Assembly: GCA_944548615.1 (NCBI GenBank)
Contig: OX155972.1
Coordinates: 6,901,717 to 6,965,716 of the forward strand
DNA length: 64,000 bases
Source of the DNA: Micropterix aruncella
Lineage: Eukaryota; Arthropoda; Insecta; Lepidoptera; Micropterigidae
Direction: 5' to 3'
A program made the translations under genes and the position numbers. Every line of letters starts with the position of its first letter. The stretch's first letter is position 1. Below are positions 60,682-64,000 of the stretch, one piece after another. The notes below the pieces were generated by a model. That model was not told the origin of the DNA and searched no databases. It worked only from the letters and a program-made list of their open reading frames with translations.

Positions 60682-60931
60682 TGTTTTACCTACGTACTCG
60701 AGGTTTCGCCCCAACTTAGTGACCGCTAGACTGCATTGCTTGGTTTTCGCGTTTCAGCAAGTAATTTTGTATTTGAGATACCCACCTCTTACCTTCCTCA
60801 TACCTACTTTTCTCAACTTTTGATTTAGAAATTTTACAAGGAGATATATTATATTACAAATCATATAATACACTGTGAAAGGTATTGGATTGATTATAAC
60901 ATTACCACTTTTTAATTACGGCTTTATATAG
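60682..60931. other. No gene seen
   Basis: Ordinary sequence between satellite and Helitron end. Confidence 0.45.
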
Positions 60932-61146
60932 TACTAGCGGACCCGGTAAACTTCGTACCACCTAAAATTGATTTGTTTGTAACTCTTCATAAGCGTTTAT
61001 TGATCCTAATTAACCTTCCAAATCCAATTCATTAAAATTTATAATATGGCGGAATCATGTACGGGTTGAGTTTCGTTTGGTGATTAAATGAAAGTCGTTT
61101 GTAATTAAAATAAATTCAATGTATTTAATTTACATGATGAAACATG
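60932..61146 (-). mobile_element. Helitron-like 3' end (inverted), right border unclear
   Basis: ACTAGCGGACCCGGTAAAC is the inverse of a ...GTCCGCTAGT end and parallels the inverse of the 5735-5766 end (ACTAGCTGACCCGTG...). The hairpin GGTA-AACTTCG-TACC sits at the expected place. The element may continue to ~61660 through the minisatellite, where an AATCGGTCGAGTCATTTCCG block resembles Helitron internal sequence. Confidence 0.55.
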
Positions 61147-61320
61147 CTTTTTCGACTTTTCCGACTTTTTTGCATTTTTCAACTTTTTGGACTTTTTTAA
61201 CTTTTTCGACTTTTTTGACTTTTTTGACTTTTTCGACTTTTCCGACTTTTTCGACTTCTGACTTTTTCGACTTTTTCGACGTTTTCGGCTTTTTCGACTT
61301 TTTTGACTTTCCGACTTTTT
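61147..61320. repeat. ~10-bp minisatellite (CGACTTTTTT-type)
   Basis: About 17 imperfect CGACTTTTT/TGACTTTTT units. Apparent Phe-Asp and Lys-Val frames are artefacts. Confidence 0.92.
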
Positions 61321-62904
61321 ATTGAAATTTTACACAATCGTACGGAATGAATAACGGTTATGGATGGCGCAGCGGCCAAATAATAGGATCGCCGCCATCG
61401 CCATCTATTGAAAGTGGCCAATATTCCCAAAATTACCAATTTCGATTTTTTCGATTTTCAGTTGTTTCTTTGAGTTTTTCCTAAATATTTTTTTTGTAAA
61501 CCACCCCTGAATCAAGGGAAACAAAACAAAAAAAATCTAATCGGTCGAGTCATTTCCGATTTTTCAATCGTAATTTTGTTGAATTACAAAGAAATTTATT
61601 GAAACTTTATCACTCGATTACATATATCCGTCAACATTTTTCTGTTGGTAAATACGGAAATAGCAGTATACTGTATTTTCAACATGATTCGTGTATCCGA
61701 CTTTAACCGTACGTACACTTCTACATGCTGTCATGTTAGAAGTAAGATCCCAAGGTTGCGACTTAATGAAATTATTTTATGACGCATCTAGATATCTGCA
61801 ACAAATCACCTGTACAAACGCTTGGATGGCTTACAAGCGTGTGAATGGCTCGCAACCTTTTGCCAAGAGCTTCCTTTGATTTGCGGCAAGCGCTTGCAAG
61901 CCTGCACACGCCAAGACAAACACCAGATCCACACGTCGTAATTTGCAAAGGTTTTCCAAAGCTTGGCAAGCGTGTGGGTGCGGCATCATATTTTAACATT
62001 ACGAGACGGTAACTACCGTTACGTCAACACCGTTACGCGACATTGTAATTCATACGTATGGACCACAGTCCGAGTTATAAACGTAATCCTTTTTGAAACA
62101 TGCGTATTTTCGTGAATTACATTGTTATATTTTCCTCACTGTATCAGTTTGACTATACTAAGAGTAGAGATTCCAACCAACTGGCTAATTGTTTAAATAA
62201 ATTCAAATTAAAATTGACAATGCCTTTGTCTGTCACTACCATAACTAACTATATAATCGAACCCCGACTTATATAAGAGGCGAAAACACATGCTTCCTTA
62301 CTGCAATAATTTTTGGAAAAAGAAGGGTTAGCGGGTTGTTTGTCGTATGTATCCACCAAGAAAAAGTTGATCCCACTCGTAACTAACATTTTCCTAAGAA
62401 TCCGCTTCTTCCTCGCCGTTACCCCGCGGGTAATAAATTGTATCCTCCCACATTGTAATGGTCTATAAAGGGCTGGTGGCGCAGCGACTTTCCGAGCATT
62501 TCGAAAGGGTTGACTGCCTTACTTTCTCCTCTACAATAACACAGATTAGGCAATAGGCGGAAAATATGGACTAGATTCAACGTGAGTTTCAGAACGGGTA
62601 AGCAGGCCGTTGTTTTGTAAGTGAACCGTATTTCTATGATAGCTAATTTTTCGTTATTTTATTATTCCAGTGACCATTTTAGCACCTTTTCGAGAGGAGT
62701 CATCAACCAAGCATTGAGATTTTCCGAAATGTCTGCGTTCGTTATATTCACGGCCTCAGAAAATTTGGCCACACCACGGAGTTCAGAGAGAAGCCTTAAT
62801 GGCTGTCGACCCCGGAGAAGAGAGACAGATTTACAGATCTATTGGCTCTTGAACGCTCTCTGAGATCAAAATATAACTTGCTACTCTCTATTATTGGTCA
62901 CAGC
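61321..62904. other. 1.6 kb without a recognised gene
   Basis: GATGGCGCAGCGGCCAAATA (61365) and CTGGTGGCGCAGCGAC (62472) are repeat-like. 61820-61985 has several GCTTGCAAGC/CAAGCGTGTG motifs in both orientations. A frame at 62621-62863 has no recognised domain. Confidence 0.4.
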
Positions 62905-63060
62905 AAAGACTTTTTCTCATTCTCTTTCACCGTGCATGGAGCACGTCTTTGGAATGCTTTGCCGATAAATGTGAGAACCGCGCCAATGCTATAGAGCAGG
63001 CATTCGTTGACTGACTTTAACGCCATCTCTTTTTTTTCTGAGTCACTAATTGCTTAGCGC
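62905..63060 (+). pseudogene. LINE ORF2 C-terminal fragment
   Basis: The plus strand reads HSKDFFSFSFTVHGARLWNA then LPINVRTAPML, stop, SRHSLTDF and KRHLFF. This is the same block as 58069-58456 (YSFTVHAARLWNQLPPPDIR). Followed by a TTTA run that could be its tail. Confidence 0.7.
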
Positions 63061-63069
63061 GACAGCAGA

Positions 63070-63097
63070 GTATTTATTTATTTATTTATTTATTTTC
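63070..63097. repeat. TTTA tetranucleotide run
   Basis: TATTTATTTATTTATTTATT, probably the tail of one of the two LINE fragments that meet here. Confidence 0.85.
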
Positions 63098-63249
63098 AGG
63101 AAAACCAACAGCTAATTATAATTTAACAATGCCGGAGTAACATAGCAGAGAGCCAATTAAAGGTTTTCACGTTTTAATAACGTTGTAGAAACATATGTGA
63201 TCTTTCAATTAAAGCTATCGATTAAGAATGCATCAAAAATTATTCAACA

Positions 63250-63765
63250 ATTAATGCTAAAAAATTAAATGTTCAGCCGCTGCCTAGCTGAGTCAACACT
63301 CGTACAGAATAGATCAAAGTCAAAGCGTTTAATCATGTCATTGAAATTGTCACTTGTTCGCCACAGAAATGCATTTTGCCTATAGTTGGTACCAGCATGA
63401 GGAACATGAAGAGCAGGGTTAAATCTATTGAGTTTGGAAGGAACACGGAGATTAATTTTATTTAGTAAGTCAGGACAGTTAATATTATTGGAGGTAATTT
63501 TTAGCAAAAAGGTTAAGTCCGCGGTTTCACGCCGCTTAATCAAGGGGAGGATATGAAATTTCTTGCATAAATTGAAATAGTTAGATGAGCTGTATGGGAT
63601 TTTCAGACGGAAGCAGAGATATTTCACGAACTTCATTTGAATGCGCTCGATTCTGTTTATATATTTGTCATAACAAGGGTTCCATACCTGAGATGCATAT
63701 TTCAAGATGCTTCTGACAAAAGTGCAGTAAAGGATCTTGAAAGTTTTAGCACGGTGAAAGCAAGC
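63250..63765 (-). pseudogene. 5'-truncated LINE ORF2 C-terminus
   Basis: The minus strand from 63765 reads CFHRAKTFKILYCTFVRSIL then KYASQVWNPCYDKYINRIER, IQMKFVKYLCFRLKIPYSS, FHILPLIKRRETADLTFLLK, CPDLLNKINLRVPSKLNRFN and FNDMIKRFDFDLF, stopping at 63265. It is an uninterrupted frame of about 165 residues and clearly the Jockey-type C-terminal region ('YASQVWNP' block, 'RRxxxDLxFLxKI' block). Reverse transcriptase and endonuclease are missing, so it is not functional on its own despite lacking stops. The sequence 63100-63250 is its likely 3' UTR. Confidence 0.85.
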
Positions 63766-64000
63766 TGCACTGATTGATGTGATTGTGATTGTACTATTGA
63801 TGTGATTGCACTCTGTACCGATAGAGTGCCATGCTAGTCGTCTTTTTCTTCAGATGAATTTCGGCTGCCACCTTCTCCAGTCTTCATTTTTATTCTCTAA
63901 GTACCTTTTTCTTACTTAAAAAAAGTCTACATGAATATAAGCGTTTATATATCACATTTGGTAAATTATTACAAACCAATATGTTTAATTATAGTTAATT
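63766..64000. other. No gene seen
   Basis: A GATTGATGTGATTGTGATT tandem-like stretch near 63772-63800, then ordinary sequence to the window edge. Confidence 0.45.

Overview
This is non-coding, transposon-packed eukaryotic DNA. I infer an insect, most likely a moth or butterfly. The base composition is AT-rich with long TA microsatellites. There are Helitron-like ends of the type common in Lepidoptera (start ACTAATATTATAAAG, end GCTAGT), many 5'-truncated LINE fragments, a Penelope-like element, an insect-type Ty3/gypsy element and many short inverted-repeat elements. I found no convincing host gene, tRNA, rRNA or CRISPR array. The species assignment is inference only.

Layout. 1-8340: two TA arrays, a decayed LINE endonuclease piece (1040-1640), a repeat built of ~120-bp units (2342-2960), a non-autonomous Helitron (5079-5765) and two multi-copy repeat families (called C and D here). 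8341-22653: one complete, young Ty3/gypsy retrotransposon on the minus strand. It has 1710-bp LTRs that differ at about seven positions, a GTAT target duplication, a tRNA-Lys-type primer site, an intact 1453-residue Gag-Pol and very long non-coding flanks. 23082-30272: a LINE fragment, a TA array, a Penelope-like element (RT plus GIY-YIG) whose reading frame runs into a 200-N gap, another TA array, and two LINE 3' ends. 30930-38958: a hairpin-bearing short element (first of three copies), inverted copies of a ~1-kb repeat (family F), a TIR element with a coding remnant, a fold-back element, and a TA-flanked MITE. 41569-44240: family C copies, two insertions sharing an ATGACGTCAA boundary, and the second family F copy. 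45100-51955: a possible solo LTR, a TIR element with doubled ends, and LINE pieces including a reverse transcriptase with one internal stop. 51957-54980: a decayed Tc1/mariner-type element invaded by the second hairpin element, with the third copy just beyond. 55055-64000: more repeats, head-to-head LINE fragments, a 211-bp tandem satellite interrupted by a LINE and by the second 200-N gap, a Helitron end, a 10-bp minisatellite and two more LINE 3' ends.

Only two elements look potentially functional. The gypsy element has all catalytic residues and near-identical LTRs. The Penelope-like element is intact as far as it is sequenced. Everything else is truncated, frameshifted or non-coding. The most unusual structure is the three-copy short element, each copy carrying a 94-nt near-perfect hairpin of pre-miRNA-like shape. 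Coordinates of repeat edges were read by eye and may be off by several bases.
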